Positions 9,273 through 18,731 are shown, numbered from the stretch's first letter. The stretch: DNA of 42,652 bases from Phocaeicola coprophilus (GCA_016900015.1 JACJJM010000029.1:1-42652), one strand, 5' to 3'. Made by a program: numbers and translations. The notes: generated by a model not told the origin, from the letters alone.

Positions 9273-9812
9273 TTAGTTCCAGTTTATGCCCACGTAAGAC
9301 GGAGGCAACTTCTTCCTCATGGTCCTCGCCAGCAACAAGGCAAAGACCACCGCAGTCAGCAACATGTAGCCCACGCGCCACGCGATATAGCCATTAAGCT
9401 CGTAGTGAACGTAGTCCACTACATAATCCACCCATGAAGAGGCATCTTGCCCGGGCGAGATTTCATCAACAGGTATATCGCTGATATAATCGGCCAAGAA
9501 GGGATATTGCTGCGAAAGCTGGTCTTTGACACCGACAGCCGTGGCATCCAAAGCCGACAACTGGGCGAGACTGCCTTCCATGGATTGACGTATATCGTCG
9601 ACATAACCTTTCATGTAGACAGCTCCCATGAGACGCACGGTCTGCCACATCAGGAAGAAAAAGCAAATGAAATAGACCAAAGTAGAAAGGAGGGTGTAAC
9701 GCCTGCGAGAAGACAGGTTCACTATGCCGACGTGCATAAGAAACATCAACAAAATAGCAATCAACGTGCCCCAAAACAGACAGGCGAGCAGATGTCCGGC
9801 TAATGTCAGCAT
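9273..9812 (-). CDS. Three-helix inner-membrane protein, first gene of tubulin-like operon
   Basis: A 179-residue protein with hydrophobic helices at about 4-28, 38-63 and 145-165, and a soluble loop of about 80 residues between the second and third that is rich in Asp, Glu and Ser. The C-terminus is short and basic, ending KLPPSYVGINWN. The first helix could be read as a signal anchor. It precedes the tubulin-like gene by 19 bp and is the promoter-proximal gene, so the GTPase is probably made together with a membrane anchor. I recognise no family. The start is the first ATG after an AT-rich leader. Confidence 0.82.
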   Translation of the reverse strand: MLTLAGHLLACLFWGTLIAILLMFLMHVGIVNLSSRRRYTLLSTLVYFICFFFLMWQTVRLMGAVYMKGYVDDIRQSMEGSLAQLSALDATAVGVKDQLSQQYPFLADYISDIPVDEISPGQDASSWVDYVVDYVHYELNGYIAWRVGYMLLTAVVFALLLARTMRKKLPPSYVGINWN

Positions 9813-9845
9813 ATAATTTAACGATGTGTTTTTACAATATGGTTA

Positions 9846-9875
9846 TTAAAAGACTGTATGCATGCTACCTCCTTT
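9846..9875 (-). promoter_or_regulatory. Consensus Shine-Dalgarno plus five-codon leader frame
   Basis: On the minus strand a perfect AAAGGAGG (9868-9875) lies 4 nt before an ATG (9863-9861) that opens a five-codon frame, Met-His-Thr-Val-Phe-stop, ending at 9846. Bacteroidales rarely rely on Shine-Dalgarno sequences, so this stands out. It sits in the 5' leader of the tubulin-like operon, about 33 bp before its first gene. It may be a leader peptide or a chance match. Confidence 0.4.
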
Positions 9876-9900
9876 ATAAAAGCTTATACATACTTAAATG

Positions 9901-9908
9901 CAAAAGTA
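9901..9908 (-). promoter_or_regulatory. Candidate -7 promoter element for the tubulin-like operon
   Basis: On the minus strand the sequence reads TACTTTTG, an exact match to the Bacteroidetes -7 consensus TAnnTTTG. A clear -33 TTTG at the expected distance is not visible. Transcription would start about 80 nt before the first gene, inside an AT-rich stretch. Confidence 0.5.
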
Positions 9909-10290
9909 TAACACTTTTTAATTTTACCCCTCCTTGTTAACAAAAATAACATTTATATAAGCTAATATATACTAACAAGAAGCCTTTATCCTGTCATTTA
10001 TTGAATTTAACAACAAGCCACCAGACCGAGTACGAAATCACAAACCCCCATCTGCTGAAAAAAGGCTTTTCCTCCTTCTGCCGACGGCCGACAAGCTATT
10101 ACCCCCATTCGGTCATCAGCACATAGGATTCAAACTCTTTGGCCGCTATTCGACTTCGGCCGGCATCTTTTCCCGCCCTTTTCCTTGACATAGCTCGCTA
10201 TGCTTTCGAAAAAGGACTGAAAAACCGGCTCGCTCCCAATCAAAAATCACCTCAAAGGCTGATGTCGATTGGGGATTAAGGGCGTCCGAC

Positions 10291-10350
10291 CTGGCCTTCC
10301 TTTCGGCTCTTGCTTCCCTTCCTTTCCGTCCTCGGCTACCCTCCTTTCCG
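10291..10350. repeat. Interspersed repeat, copy 1
   Basis: Positions 10321-10350 match 42431-42460 at 29 of 30 bases by eye, and the preceding 30 bp align at the same spacing with partial identity. It lies in the gap between two convergently arranged transcription ends and is probably part of a dispersed non-coding element. Confidence 0.65.
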
Positions 10351-10405
10351 CTCAAACGCAGATTTTATGGTACGAAAAGCGGGCATTGTGTTCCTGCCAT
10401 CGGCA

Positions 10406-10453
10406 CAAAAAGACGACGTGCCGGAACGGAGTGATATGCTCCGTCCCGACACG
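10406..10453 (-). terminator. Rho-independent terminator of the SusCD operon
   Basis: A 15-bp stem (10417-10431 with 10439-10453, including two G-T pairs) and a 7-nt loop, followed on the minus strand by a T run at 10406-10411. It lies about 30 bp after the stop codon of the BACON lipoprotein gene. Confidence 0.85.
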
Positions 10454-10482
10454 TTTGCCTATATGCTCACTGGTTTATCCGC

Positions 10483-11730
10483 TCAGTCACTGATGACCTG
10501 CACCAGGATGTCGTCCAGGAAAATGCGGTTCTTGCCTTGACCGATGCCTGTCATGTTGTACGACTTGCCGCCCATGAACTTGATTTGAGTCTCACTCGTC
10601 GCACCACGGATGATGAATGTGCGCTCGGCCAGTTCCGGTGCCCAGACATCATAGTCCGGACCATACTCCATGTTCGACGAGTTGGGGTAGTTGCTGATAA
10701 TATAAGGCTCGTCAGCCCCTTCCAGCGTCCCGGCACCCAGGACGGAAACATAAAGCTCGTTGTCATCCTTCGCTCCGCCTTTCGACACATAGGCACAGGC
10801 CTTGAAGGTCACTTGCACGTCGGCCGTCCCGCTGATGGTCGAGAGCTTGGGCGAAATCAAATCGCCGGCATAGTTCGTCTTGCCCAGCTTCACGAAACCC
10901 TGACGCGCATAGAGGCAAGGATTGCCGCTTGCATCGGCGGGCGAGGAAGTCCAGCCGCGCCCACGCTCATCTGCCGTCCAGCTGTCGTAACGAGTCTCAC
11001 CGGTTGTCTCCCACGTCGTAGCCGATCCGTAGGCCAGCCAGTTGAAATCTTCCTGGAGGATGACACCGTTGGAAGCTTGCACGACAGTGATGTCCACATT
11101 GGCCGAAGGCTCTGCCTCAGAGACACAGTGCACAATGCCCGTGCGCTCAGCCCCCAGATTCTCCGTCACCGTGAAGCTCAACACACCGTCTTCGTCGATG
11201 CCGTTGTAGCTCAGCCATTCGGCAGCAGCCTCATCAACCACGCATGTCCACTCCACATTGGCAGATGACGTCAGTGTGAAGTCACCGGCACCCGCAGCCA
11301 CGCTGACCGTGCCTGACCCGTCGCCCACCTGGATGGTGGGGACAGCAGCAGCCTGGTCGACGGTCAGCAAGACGGGATATTCCTCACCGTCGACCACCAG
11401 GGCCAACTCCGTCCGGCGTGTTTCAAACGTGGGGTTCTCATCCACATAGAGCGTGAAGATGCCGTCAGCTTCCCCTTCGTCGGGAAACGGGCGTACCCAA
11501 TCGGCATCACTGTCTTTTTTCACCACCTGCCAGGGGCGGTTAGAACGTACCGTAATCCGGTATTCAGCTTCGTCGGCTGTCGGGGAAAAAGTCGTCTGAT
11601 ACTCATCCTCCAGCTCCAAATAGGAATCGACCGTCTTTTCGTCTTCGCAAGACGTGCAGAGGAACGAACCGCACAGCAATCCGACACAGAGTGCCGTCGT
11701 CGTATAGAATGTTTTGATATGTCTTTTCAT
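10483..11730 (-). CDS. BACON-domain lipoprotein with C-terminal jelly-roll domain
   Basis: A 415-residue surface lipoprotein. The signal peptide ends in LCTSC with C28 as the lipidated cysteine. Two consecutive BACON-type beta-sandwich domains follow (about 45-130 and 133-218), with the usual signatures: a W near NRPWQVV or VEWTCVV, and V(T/V)QA at the domain ends. The C-terminal part (about 222-415, from VILQEDFNWLAYG) resembles the choice-of-anchor/cleaved-adhesin jelly roll, which often binds ligands. BACON modules are common in Bacteroidetes glycan or mucin systems and often act as spacers. It is the last gene of the SusCD operon, 27 bp after susD, a usual place for a surface substrate-binding protein. 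The ligand is unknown. Confidence 0.85.
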   Translation of the reverse strand: MKRHIKTFYTTTALCVGLLCGSFLCTSCEDEKTVDSYLELEDEYQTTFSPTADEAEYRITVRSNRPWQVVKKDSDADWVRPFPDEGEADGIFTLYVDENPTFETRRTELALVVDGEEYPVLLTVDQAAAVPTIQVGDGSGTVSVAAGAGDFTLTSSANVEWTCVVDEAAAEWLSYNGIDEDGVLSFTVTENLGAERTGIVHCVSEAEPSANVDITVVQASNGVILQEDFNWLAYGSATTWETTGETRYDSWTADERGRGWTSSPADASGNPCLYARQGFVKLGKTNYAGDLISPKLSTISGTADVQVTFKACAYVSKGGAKDDNELYVSVLGAGTLEGADEPYIISNYPNSSNMEYGPDYDVWAPELAERTFIIRGATSETQIKFMGGKSYNMTGIGQGKNRIFLDDILVQVISD

Positions 11731-11757
11731 CTTTTTCTGTTTTACAGAGTTCTACAA

Positions 11758-13326
11758 TCAGTTGTTTGCTATGGCCTGACGACTCCACCACACGGGTGTC
11801 TTCATGTCATTGGCCCCTCCCATGCGGTCGAGCGCGACCTGGACATTTTCGGCATTCGTGGCCACACTGTTCACCGGATAAGCAAAGCGAGTCGGGAGGA
11901 CGTGGTCATTGATCGTTCCCTCGCCGATGGTCAACTCAGGATAACCCGTACGGCGGTATTCGTGGTAGGCTTCCATGCCAATCCAGAAGAGTGCCAGGTA
12001 TTTCTGGTCGCCGATGAGCTGCTGCTTGTTGTCATGCCCGTCCCAAGAAGCCAAATCCGACTCCAGGAATTCCTGCACATCGTCAGCCGAGATGTCGGCA
12101 GGCTCATCACCTTCAGCCAACTCCACAAATTCGGCAAACTCATTCCATTTCTCGCAAGAAGCGGTGACAGCCTGCTCGTAATAGGTCCGGGCTGCACTCT
12201 CTCCACCGTCAATCCATCCCTTCAGCGCAGCTTCGGCCAAGATAAACTGCAATTCGTCATAACATAGGAAGAACGAAGGGTTGGTGCTGCGTCCCAGCAC
12301 GGCGAAGTTCAGATAAGCAGCTCCGCTGTTGGCTTCGCTCTGCTGCGCGTTCGTGCAGCCGCCGATTGTTCCTTTCCAGCGGCTTCCGGCCTTTTGGGCC
12401 ATGATGCGCAGGCGGGGGTCTTCGTAGAGCTGCACGTCATTCTGCGTGATGACCGTCATGTCAATCACCTGCCGGGTAATCTTGTACATCGAGCGTGTGA
12501 AGTCATTGGCATTCATGCCGTCATAATAGCCTACATAGGGCTCTACACCGCTGTAATCGACGCGGGCATTGTCGGCATTGGACTCAAACATGGGATATTT
12601 GGCCACATCGCCCAGCAGTGTCCGCATCCGCGAGGGGACATTCATCTCCGAACGGCCGCCCACGCGGCAGAGCAAGCGCATGTAGAGCGTATTGTTGAAC
12701 TTGCGCCAAGCCTGCATGTCGCCTCCATAAAGCCCGTCAAGCTCAGCGTCCAGCAGGGTAGGGTTGGTGGCATAGATGTCATTGGCCGTCTCCAGATCGG
12801 CAAACATCTGTTCATAGACTTCTTGCTGCGAGTCATACTTCGGCTTGCGCGTGCCTCCCTCCTCGCGTCCTTGGAAAGCCTCCGCGTATGGGATGTCGCC
12901 GAACATGTCCGTCAGATTGGACATGAACAGCACTTTCAGCGTCAGAGCCATCGCCTTGATGGCTTCGTCACCCTTGGCTTCAGCCAAGTCATACATGTGC
13001 ATCGTGTTGTTGGCATAGCCGGCATAGAAGTTCCACAAACCTTTGAAGTCCTGGTCGCCGATGAAGTAGCGATGTTCCTGGCGCACATTGCTCGACGTAC
13101 AGGCAGTGTATTGAATCAGTTCGCCGTTCCAATAGCGCGTATAGCGTTGCCATTCGCGGGAAGCGTCATAGATAAGCGGTTCAAGCATGCGGCTGGGTTC
13201 GATGTCACCGACCGTCATGCGGTTGGGGTTTGTATTGTATTCTTCAAAGTTGTTCGTACATGAAGAGGCAGTCACCAATGCTCCGGCAAACAAGCATCCT
13301 GCCATCAGGTTTTGAAATGTTTTCAT
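11758..13326 (-). CDS. SusD/RagB-family outer-membrane substrate-binding lipoprotein
   Basis: A 522-residue lipoprotein with a type II signal (TASSC, C23 lipidated) and an N-terminus typical of the SusD-like family (NNFEEYNTNPNRM...). The body is helical with TPR-like repeats, including MALTLKVLFMSNLTDMFGDIPYAEAFQG, a very common SusD signature in which the GDIPY motif stands out. The protein caps the SusC barrel on the cell surface and delivers ligand. It is 19 bp downstream of the SusC gene. Family placement is secure; substrate cannot be told from sequence. Flanking phosphoesterases hint at a phosphorylated compound, which is inference. Confidence 0.93.
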   Translation of the reverse strand: MKTFQNLMAGCLFAGALVTASSCTNNFEEYNTNPNRMTVGDIEPSRMLEPLIYDASREWQRYTRYWNGELIQYTACTSSNVRQEHRYFIGDQDFKGLWNFYAGYANNTMHMYDLAEAKGDEAIKAMALTLKVLFMSNLTDMFGDIPYAEAFQGREEGGTRKPKYDSQQEVYEQMFADLETANDIYATNPTLLDAELDGLYGGDMQAWRKFNNTLYMRLLCRVGGRSEMNVPSRMRTLLGDVAKYPMFESNADNARVDYSGVEPYVGYYDGMNANDFTRSMYKITRQVIDMTVITQNDVQLYEDPRLRIMAQKAGSRWKGTIGGCTNAQQSEANSGAAYLNFAVLGRSTNPSFFLCYDELQFILAEAALKGWIDGGESAARTYYEQAVTASCEKWNEFAEFVELAEGDEPADISADDVQEFLESDLASWDGHDNKQQLIGDQKYLALFWIGMEAYHEYRRTGYPELTIGEGTINDHVLPTRFAYPVNSVATNAENVQVALDRMGGANDMKTPVWWSRQAIANN

Positions 13327-13345
13327 ATATGCTTCAAGAAAGTGA

Positions 13346-16300
13346 TTAGAATGAAAGTTTTAAGTTCACACCATACGAACGTGTCATCGGGAAGGCCACG
13401 GTCTCTATACCTTTATATATATCCGTGCCGTTCATCATGCCCACTTCCGGGTCGTAGGCCGGGAAGCTGGTGATGCAGAACAAGTTTGTCGCCCACACGC
13501 CCAAAGAGGCATTCTGCACGAACTTCACTTTCTGCTGCAACCAGTTTTTAGGCACCGTGTAGTTCAGGCGCACCTCTTTCAGCTTCAGGAAGTCTGTGCT
13601 GAACGTGTTGGCCTCCGTGTTGTCACGCACCCAGATGTACTTGTTATAGTAGTCCTGAATGTCCTGCGTGATGGTGGTGTTCTTCTTGTAAGTCATCGTC
13701 CCGTCTTCGTTTTGGATGGCATTTACGCCCTCATGTACCAAGCCGTCATAACGTCCCGGCAACGAGTTTTTCAACTTGCCCTGATAGCCCAACGAGAAGT
13801 TTGTCACAGAGAATGCATGTCCTCCCATCTGCGCCGTGAAGGTGGCCGTCAGCGTGAAGTCCTTGTAACGGAAAGTCTGGGTCATGCCGCCACGCCAGTC
13901 AGGGTTGACCTTTCCGATGCGGGTCGTCGGATTGTCGTCAAGCATCGGATAGCCGGTCGTAGCGTCCACCAGATGCATGCCTGAACAGTCGACCTTATTG
14001 CCATTCTCGTCCAGATAGTACGAACCTTCAGGAGCACGCTTGAAGCCCTTACCATAGATGATGTGCATTTCCTCACCGACATAAGAATAGACGAACGTGC
14101 GGCTGCCGATTGTCGTACCCATGCTGGTCTGAAGCGGCGTTTCGGGGTCCCAACCGTCTTGCAGGCTGACAAGTTTATTCCAGTTGCGTGACCAGTTGAA
14201 GTTCATGGACCAGGTGAAGTCCTTCGTACGTACAGGCACGACGCCCAGCGACACTTCGATGCCCTTGTTCTGTATTTCGCCGGCATTGATTTTCATGCTC
14301 GTCGCTCCCACAATCTGGTCGAGCGTCGCATTCACAATCTGGTCTGTCGTACTGGATTTATAGAGTGCCAAGTCCAAAGTCAGGCGTTTCTTAAACATAC
14401 TCATTTCCAAACCAGTCTCCCAGCTTTCCACATTCTCGGGCTTGATGTTCGGGTCAGGAATAGAACTCGGCAGACGATAGCCACCGGAATAGTCTGTCGT
14501 CGAATAATATTGGTCAAGTGAATAGGGACTTGTATCATTACCGACATTGGCCCATGACAAGCGCACTTTCAAGAAGTCAATGACCGGGGCTTTGTCACGG
14601 AAATCAAACCACTCGCTCAAGAGAACACTACCCGAAACAGACGGATAGAAATAGGAACAGTTGTTGCGGGGCAACGTACTGGACCAGTCATTACGTCCTG
14701 TGATGTCAAGGAAGAAGATGTTGTCCCAGCTCAACGAAGCAAATCCGTACAAGCTGTTGATGGCTTTCTCCGAACGGTAGGTGTAGATGTCCGGGCGGGA
14801 GCTGGAGGGAACGTTTGCCAGATTGTAAACACCTTCCACATCGAGCTCGTCGAGTGTGATGCGGTTATTGTATGCCTTGCGGTACATCTGGTTGCCACCG
14901 AAAGCGACAGAAAATCCCAAACGCTCGTCAAACCAGCTGTTGTTCGTGTAACGCAGGAGGAAATCGATGTTTGACTCATAGTTGCGCAGGCTCTGTTCGC
15001 GGTAGAAACCGTCCACGCGCTCCGAATACTTCGGACGCTGCTGTGTGCGGAACTCATCCACATAGTCCACACCTCCACGCAACGTCAACTGAAGTCCGGG
15101 AAGCAACTTCGCAGTCAGACTGAGATTGCCGAAGAAACGATTCTTGTCCAGTCCGTTCAGTCCTTCATACAGTGTACGATAGGGATTGAATGACGTAGCC
15201 AACGGATAGACCAGTGAAGAACCTCCAGAACCACTCGTGTTCTCATAGTTCTCACGAGTATAGCGGCCCTGGAAATACTCATCACGCCAGAGGCTCATGC
15301 TGTTGTTCGTATACCCCCAGATGAGCTGGTACATCACCGAACTGGAACCATAGCCGGCCACAGGGATATTGTCACTGCTCTTGTTGTAATAGTTAGCCTT
15401 GGCATTCAAGGTCAGATACTTATTCAGTTCCGAAGTGACTGACAAGGAGAAACTCTGCTGGTCATATCCTGTGTTGGGCAGAATCCAATCGTTTCTACGG
15501 TCGGTGATGGAGAGACGTGCACTCGTACCCTTTCCATTGCTACCTTCGATGGACACGGAGTTGTCAAACGTCAAACCGGTCTCAAACAATCCCGTGTACC
15601 AGTCGTCCTGATAGACCCACGGTGTCTTGGCCAGCTCACCCGTCTCCCAATTCTTACCATTATACTGATAGCGGAGTTTCGAAGCGTCATATTTCTCACC
15701 GAAAGCATAGCGGGAGATATGTTGTCTGACGGGCACGCCGTCGGGAGCCTGGTCGGCCGTAAGCGTCCACAAGCAATATGGTTCAAGGCCCATGTCTGCT
15801 CCCGAACCGTATTCAGTCTGGAACTCGGGCCAATAGCCGGCCTTCTCCCACACGACGGAGGAGTTGAATGTCACACCGATGCCTTTCTCCGTGCGTCCTT
15901 TCTTGGTGGTGATGACGATGGCACCATTAGCCGCACGCGAACCGTACAATGCCGTGGCTGCAGGGCCTTTGAGGACAGACACAGACTCGATGTCGTCAGG
16001 ATTGATGTCGCTGGCACCGTTACCAAAGTCGACCGGAGCATCTGCGTTGCTATATGTCGAGCCGCTGCCCGACTCCGACGTACCGGAATAGACCGGTATA
16101 CCGTCGATGACGAACAAGGCTTCATTGCTTCCGTAATTCAAGGATTGGTCGCCACGCAGCGTGACACGCAACGAGCCGATAGGCCCTGAACCAGCACCGG
16201 CCATCGTCAGACCGGCCACTTTGCCATCGAGCGCATTCAGCCAGTTGCCCGAAAGGTTGCTGGTCACCTCGTCCTCACTCAGTTTGGACACGGCATAACC

Positions 16301-16681
16301 CAGCGACTTCTGCTCACGAGTGATGCCCAAGGCTGTAACCACAGTCTCCTTCAGCATGTGAGTGGCTTCCTTCATGACTACCCGGAACACTGACTGGCGG
16401 CCTACTTCAATCTCCTGGAGCTCATAGCCCATGTAGGTCACCACGAGATGGGCCTCAGGGGCATCGCTTATATTAAGGTGGAACTTGCCGTCAATGTCCG
16501 ACACAGTGCCCTGAGACGTACCTTTCACCTTAATCATCGCTCCAATCAAAGGAGTCTTTCCGTCTGGTTCATAAATCGTTCCGGTCAAAGCTCGCTGTTC
16601 CTGTGCAGACAGGTGCAGGGCCAGCATCGCTCCTGCGAAAAGCAACGAGGCTTTACGCATCTTGTTACTGATAGTTGTCAT
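13346..16681 (-). CDS. SusC/RagA-family TonB-linked outer-membrane transporter
   Basis: A 1111-residue protein with a signal peptide (ending HLSAQ), then a CarboxypepD_reg domain (about 33-108: LTGTIYEPDGKTPLIGAMIKVKG...), a plug domain containing the SusC hallmark LKGPAATALYGSRAANGAIVITTKKG (about 247-272) and a long beta-barrel ending in an aromatic C-terminus (GVNLKLSF). It uses TonB/ExbBD energy to import ligand presented by the SusD partner encoded next. It lies 40 bp after the metallophosphoesterase gene, so all four genes are probably one transcript. Two starts are possible (M1 or M8). Confidence 0.95.
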   Translation of the reverse strand: MTTISNKMRKASLLFAGAMLALHLSAQEQRALTGTIYEPDGKTPLIGAMIKVKGTSQGTVSDIDGKFHLNISDAPEAHLVVTYMGYELQEIEVGRQSVFRVVMKEATHMLKETVVTALGITREQKSLGYAVSKLSEDEVTSNLSGNWLNALDGKVAGLTMAGAGSGPIGSLRVTLRGDQSLNYGSNEALFVIDGIPVYSGTSESGSGSTYSNADAPVDFGNGASDINPDDIESVSVLKGPAATALYGSRAANGAIVITTKKGRTEKGIGVTFNSSVVWEKAGYWPEFQTEYGSGADMGLEPYCLWTLTADQAPDGVPVRQHISRYAFGEKYDASKLRYQYNGKNWETGELAKTPWVYQDDWYTGLFETGLTFDNSVSIEGSNGKGTSARLSITDRRNDWILPNTGYDQQSFSLSVTSELNKYLTLNAKANYYNKSSDNIPVAGYGSSSVMYQLIWGYTNNSMSLWRDEYFQGRYTRENYENTSGSGGSSLVYPLATSFNPYRTLYEGLNGLDKNRFFGNLSLTAKLLPGLQLTLRGGVDYVDEFRTQQRPKYSERVDGFYREQSLRNYESNIDFLLRYTNNSWFDERLGFSVAFGGNQMYRKAYNNRITLDELDVEGVYNLANVPSSSRPDIYTYRSEKAINSLYGFASLSWDNIFFLDITGRNDWSSTLPRNNCSYFYPSVSGSVLLSEWFDFRDKAPVIDFLKVRLSWANVGNDTSPYSLDQYYSTTDYSGGYRLPSSIPDPNIKPENVESWETGLEMSMFKKRLTLDLALYKSSTTDQIVNATLDQIVGATSMKINAGEIQNKGIEVSLGVVPVRTKDFTWSMNFNWSRNWNKLVSLQDGWDPETPLQTSMGTTIGSRTFVYSYVGEEMHIIYGKGFKRAPEGSYYLDENGNKVDCSGMHLVDATTGYPMLDDNPTTRIGKVNPDWRGGMTQTFRYKDFTLTATFTAQMGGHAFSVTNFSLGYQGKLKNSLPGRYDGLVHEGVNAIQNEDGTMTYKKNTTITQDIQDYYNKYIWVRDNTEANTFSTDFLKLKEVRLNYTVPKNWLQQKVKFVQNASLGVWATNLFCITSFPAYDPEVGMMNGTDIYKGIETVAFPMTRSYGVNLKLSF

Positions 16682-16721
16682 CTTGTGATTCTATTTTTTG
16701 GAAAAATAAGTAGCTAGGATT

Positions 16722-18674
16722 TTATTTCATGTCGCAGCTCAACGCCTTCGGACGCTGCATAGTCTCGGTATAGACACGGCCAAAACGGTCGGTCACACGG
16801 ATTTCAAGCGGAGTGTCAGGAGCTGAAGCCGTGACTTCAAACATGTGGCCTGTATTGTCACTCACGAAAGAGGACGTCGGAGAAGAACCCGCATTGAGAC
16901 GGAGTGCCTCATAGGAGATGATATGCAACGGGTCTTTCACCCACACGCGACGCACTTCCAGCGGACGGCCGTCTTCCGTAACCTCCACCTTCCAGGCACT
17001 GTCATATCCCCACACATTGATAAGCACCTTGTTGTCGCTGCGCTTCGTGGCATACGTACCGGCATACTCGGAGAGAGCCTCGTCCGTCGAATTGGGAGCA
17101 TACTTCTCAGCCGTGATATAAGTTTCGTTGAGGTCATACGTGCGGAACTGATAGTCACGGTCACACCCCGTGCCTTTATAGTACCACTCCATGTCGCGTC
17201 CGTCGATGCTCCACACGGCATAGCCTCCGGGGCTGCCATCCTTACAGATGTGATTGCCGGCATAACCAGTGTTGCCCGTCCACCACCATGTGGCACACAC
17301 GGCAGCCGTGTTGTGTTCCATGAGTGTCTCGTCTTCCACCGTGAAATTGATGTGCGTATGGCCCGTAAGCACTTGTACATCGGAGAACTCCGAGAGAATA
17401 GACTTCAGTTCGGCTCCATTGTCCAGCGTGACCATAGCTATCTCGTCATTACCCGAAAAGATGGGATTCTGATGGAGGTTGATGTGCATACACACGACGA
17501 TGGGCGTCGACTTGTCCGTGACGTAAGCCAAGTCCTTCTTCAGCCACTCTATCTGCGCGGGCACGATATAACCATTGTAATCACGGTCTCCGACCGTACC
17601 CTCGGAAGCACCGGTATTGATATAACGGATATTATCGAGCACGACATAATGGACATCGCCCAGATTAAACGAGTAATAAGTCGGGCAAACGTCGTCCTTG
17701 AACGGCTGTTCGGCACGCCAATCGTCAGCTACGTAGGGGTCATTGTCATGGTTGCCCGGAAGATTGAACACAGGACATTCCACCTTGTATATCTCCTGCA
17801 TAGCTTCGGGCAGAGCGAAACTGCGGCTATACCAATACAAATCCCAGCTCAGGTCACCCAGCGTCACGCCGTAGACACGGGCACCATCAAGCGACTCGGC
17901 TGCTATCTGGCTGTTCACGTCGTTCAGGAAATCATCATACTGCACGAGGTCGTTCGTACGGTCGGCCAAGTGGAAGTCTGCCATGACGAAGAGCTTATGA
18001 CGGGTGTTGTCGACAGCGTGAAGCACGAAGTCCTGCTGTTCGCTCATCGTAGCAGATGCTGTCAGACGACGGAAAAACTGCGGTTGGTTACCCGTTGCGA
18101 TGTCGGCCTCATAGCCACCCGGCACGGAAATGAACACATAGCCGTTCGCTTTCTCCGAAGGAAGATAGTAAATGCCGTCATCATCGGTCTGGGTCACTTC
18201 AAAGCCGTCGGACACCACGACACCGGCCACTCCACGACCTTCACACGTGACACGTCCCTTGACGGTCATGCCTTCCTTGTCAGGCACGACCACTTGGGCA
18301 TACTCCACACGTATGTCGGTCTGCCCCAGAGGCAATGACTGAGCACCGCGCACGAGCGTCAAGGCATATGTCCCGGCACGGAACTCATCGGGAAGCACGA
18401 CGCTGAAAGTTGCTTCGGCGACATCTGTCACCTGCAATTCATACGAGCCTTCAGATGCCCCGACACCTTCAATGCGCAGAAAGTCGGTCACCTGTACCCC
18501 GCTGCCGTCAAGTGTCAGCGTCCCGCCCGGGGCGACAGCGACAGAGGCGGGAAGGCTCACGCCCTGCACCGGGATGGAGGTCTGAAGAGCCGTGTAGCGA
18601 GTCTCCTCATTGCAGCTTGACATCACACATACGTTGCCCACGAGCAGGGGCACACAAAAGAGAATCCATTTCAT
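16722..18674 (-). CDS. Lipoprotein calcineurin-like metallophosphoesterase
   Basis: A 650-residue protein with a lipoprotein signal (MSSC, C21). Residues about 35-130 form an Ig-like N-terminal domain and 136-205 a small beta-sandwich of the MetallophosN type. The calcineurin-like catalytic domain spans about 227-450, with all five metal motifs: D233-x-H235, GD274, GNH309D, H397, and GH439-T-H441. The C-terminal part (about 490-640) fits the MetallophosC domain. It should hydrolyse a phosphomonoester or diester at the cell surface or in the periplasm. It is the first gene of the SusCD unit, so the released or trimmed substrate is probably what SusCD handles. Regulation probably acts through the repeat arrays upstream. 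Confidence 0.9.
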   Translation of the reverse strand: MKWILFCVPLLVGNVCVMSSCNEETRYTALQTSIPVQGVSLPASVAVAPGGTLTLDGSGVQVTDFLRIEGVGASEGSYELQVTDVAEATFSVVLPDEFRAGTYALTLVRGAQSLPLGQTDIRVEYAQVVVPDKEGMTVKGRVTCEGRGVAGVVVSDGFEVTQTDDDGIYYLPSEKANGYVFISVPGGYEADIATGNQPQFFRRLTASATMSEQQDFVLHAVDNTRHKLFVMADFHLADRTNDLVQYDDFLNDVNSQIAAESLDGARVYGVTLGDLSWDLYWYSRSFALPEAMQEIYKVECPVFNLPGNHDNDPYVADDWRAEQPFKDDVCPTYYSFNLGDVHYVVLDNIRYINTGASEGTVGDRDYNGYIVPAQIEWLKKDLAYVTDKSTPIVVCMHINLHQNPIFSGNDEIAMVTLDNGAELKSILSEFSDVQVLTGHTHINFTVEDETLMEHNTAAVCATWWWTGNTGYAGNHICKDGSPGGYAVWSIDGRDMEWYYKGTGCDRDYQFRTYDLNETYITAEKYAPNSTDEALSEYAGTYATKRSDNKVLINVWGYDSAWKVEVTEDGRPLEVRRVWVKDPLHIISYEALRLNAGSSPTSSFVSDNTGHMFEVTASAPDTPLEIRVTDRFGRVYTETMQRPKALSCDMK

Positions 18675-18723
18675 AAGGTTCAGATAAATAAAAATTAGGT
18701 TGCTTTTTCATTCTTTGACGCAG

Positions 18724-18731
18724 CAAAAGTA
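18724..18731 (-). promoter_or_regulatory. Candidate -7 promoter element of the SusCD operon
   Basis: On the minus strand TACTTTTG matches the Bacteroidetes -7 consensus TAnnTTTG, about 50 nt before the phosphoesterase start. No clear -33 TTTG is seen at the normal distance. Instead a TGTCAC element sits there, suggesting activator-dependent transcription. Confidence 0.55.

Larger units (their letters stand above)
9813..10416. other. Non-coding stretch: AT-rich promoter region plus repeat-like segment
   Basis: About 600 bp between the tubulin-like operon and the SusCD terminator. The left 200 bp are AT-rich and hold the operon promoter. The segment about 10130-10350 is GC-richer, contains small hairpins (for example CATAGC/GCTATG near 10190-10203), and its end (10321-10350) recurs near the right edge of the window. 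I see no convincing gene; a 69-codon open frame on the minus strand has repeat-like, biased composition. Confidence 0.55.

Noticed and set aside
10146-10355. A 69-codon minus-strand frame as a small gene
   Set aside because: It overlaps the interspersed repeat, has biased Arg/Glu/Lys composition and no start context, and is probably a translation of repeat DNA.
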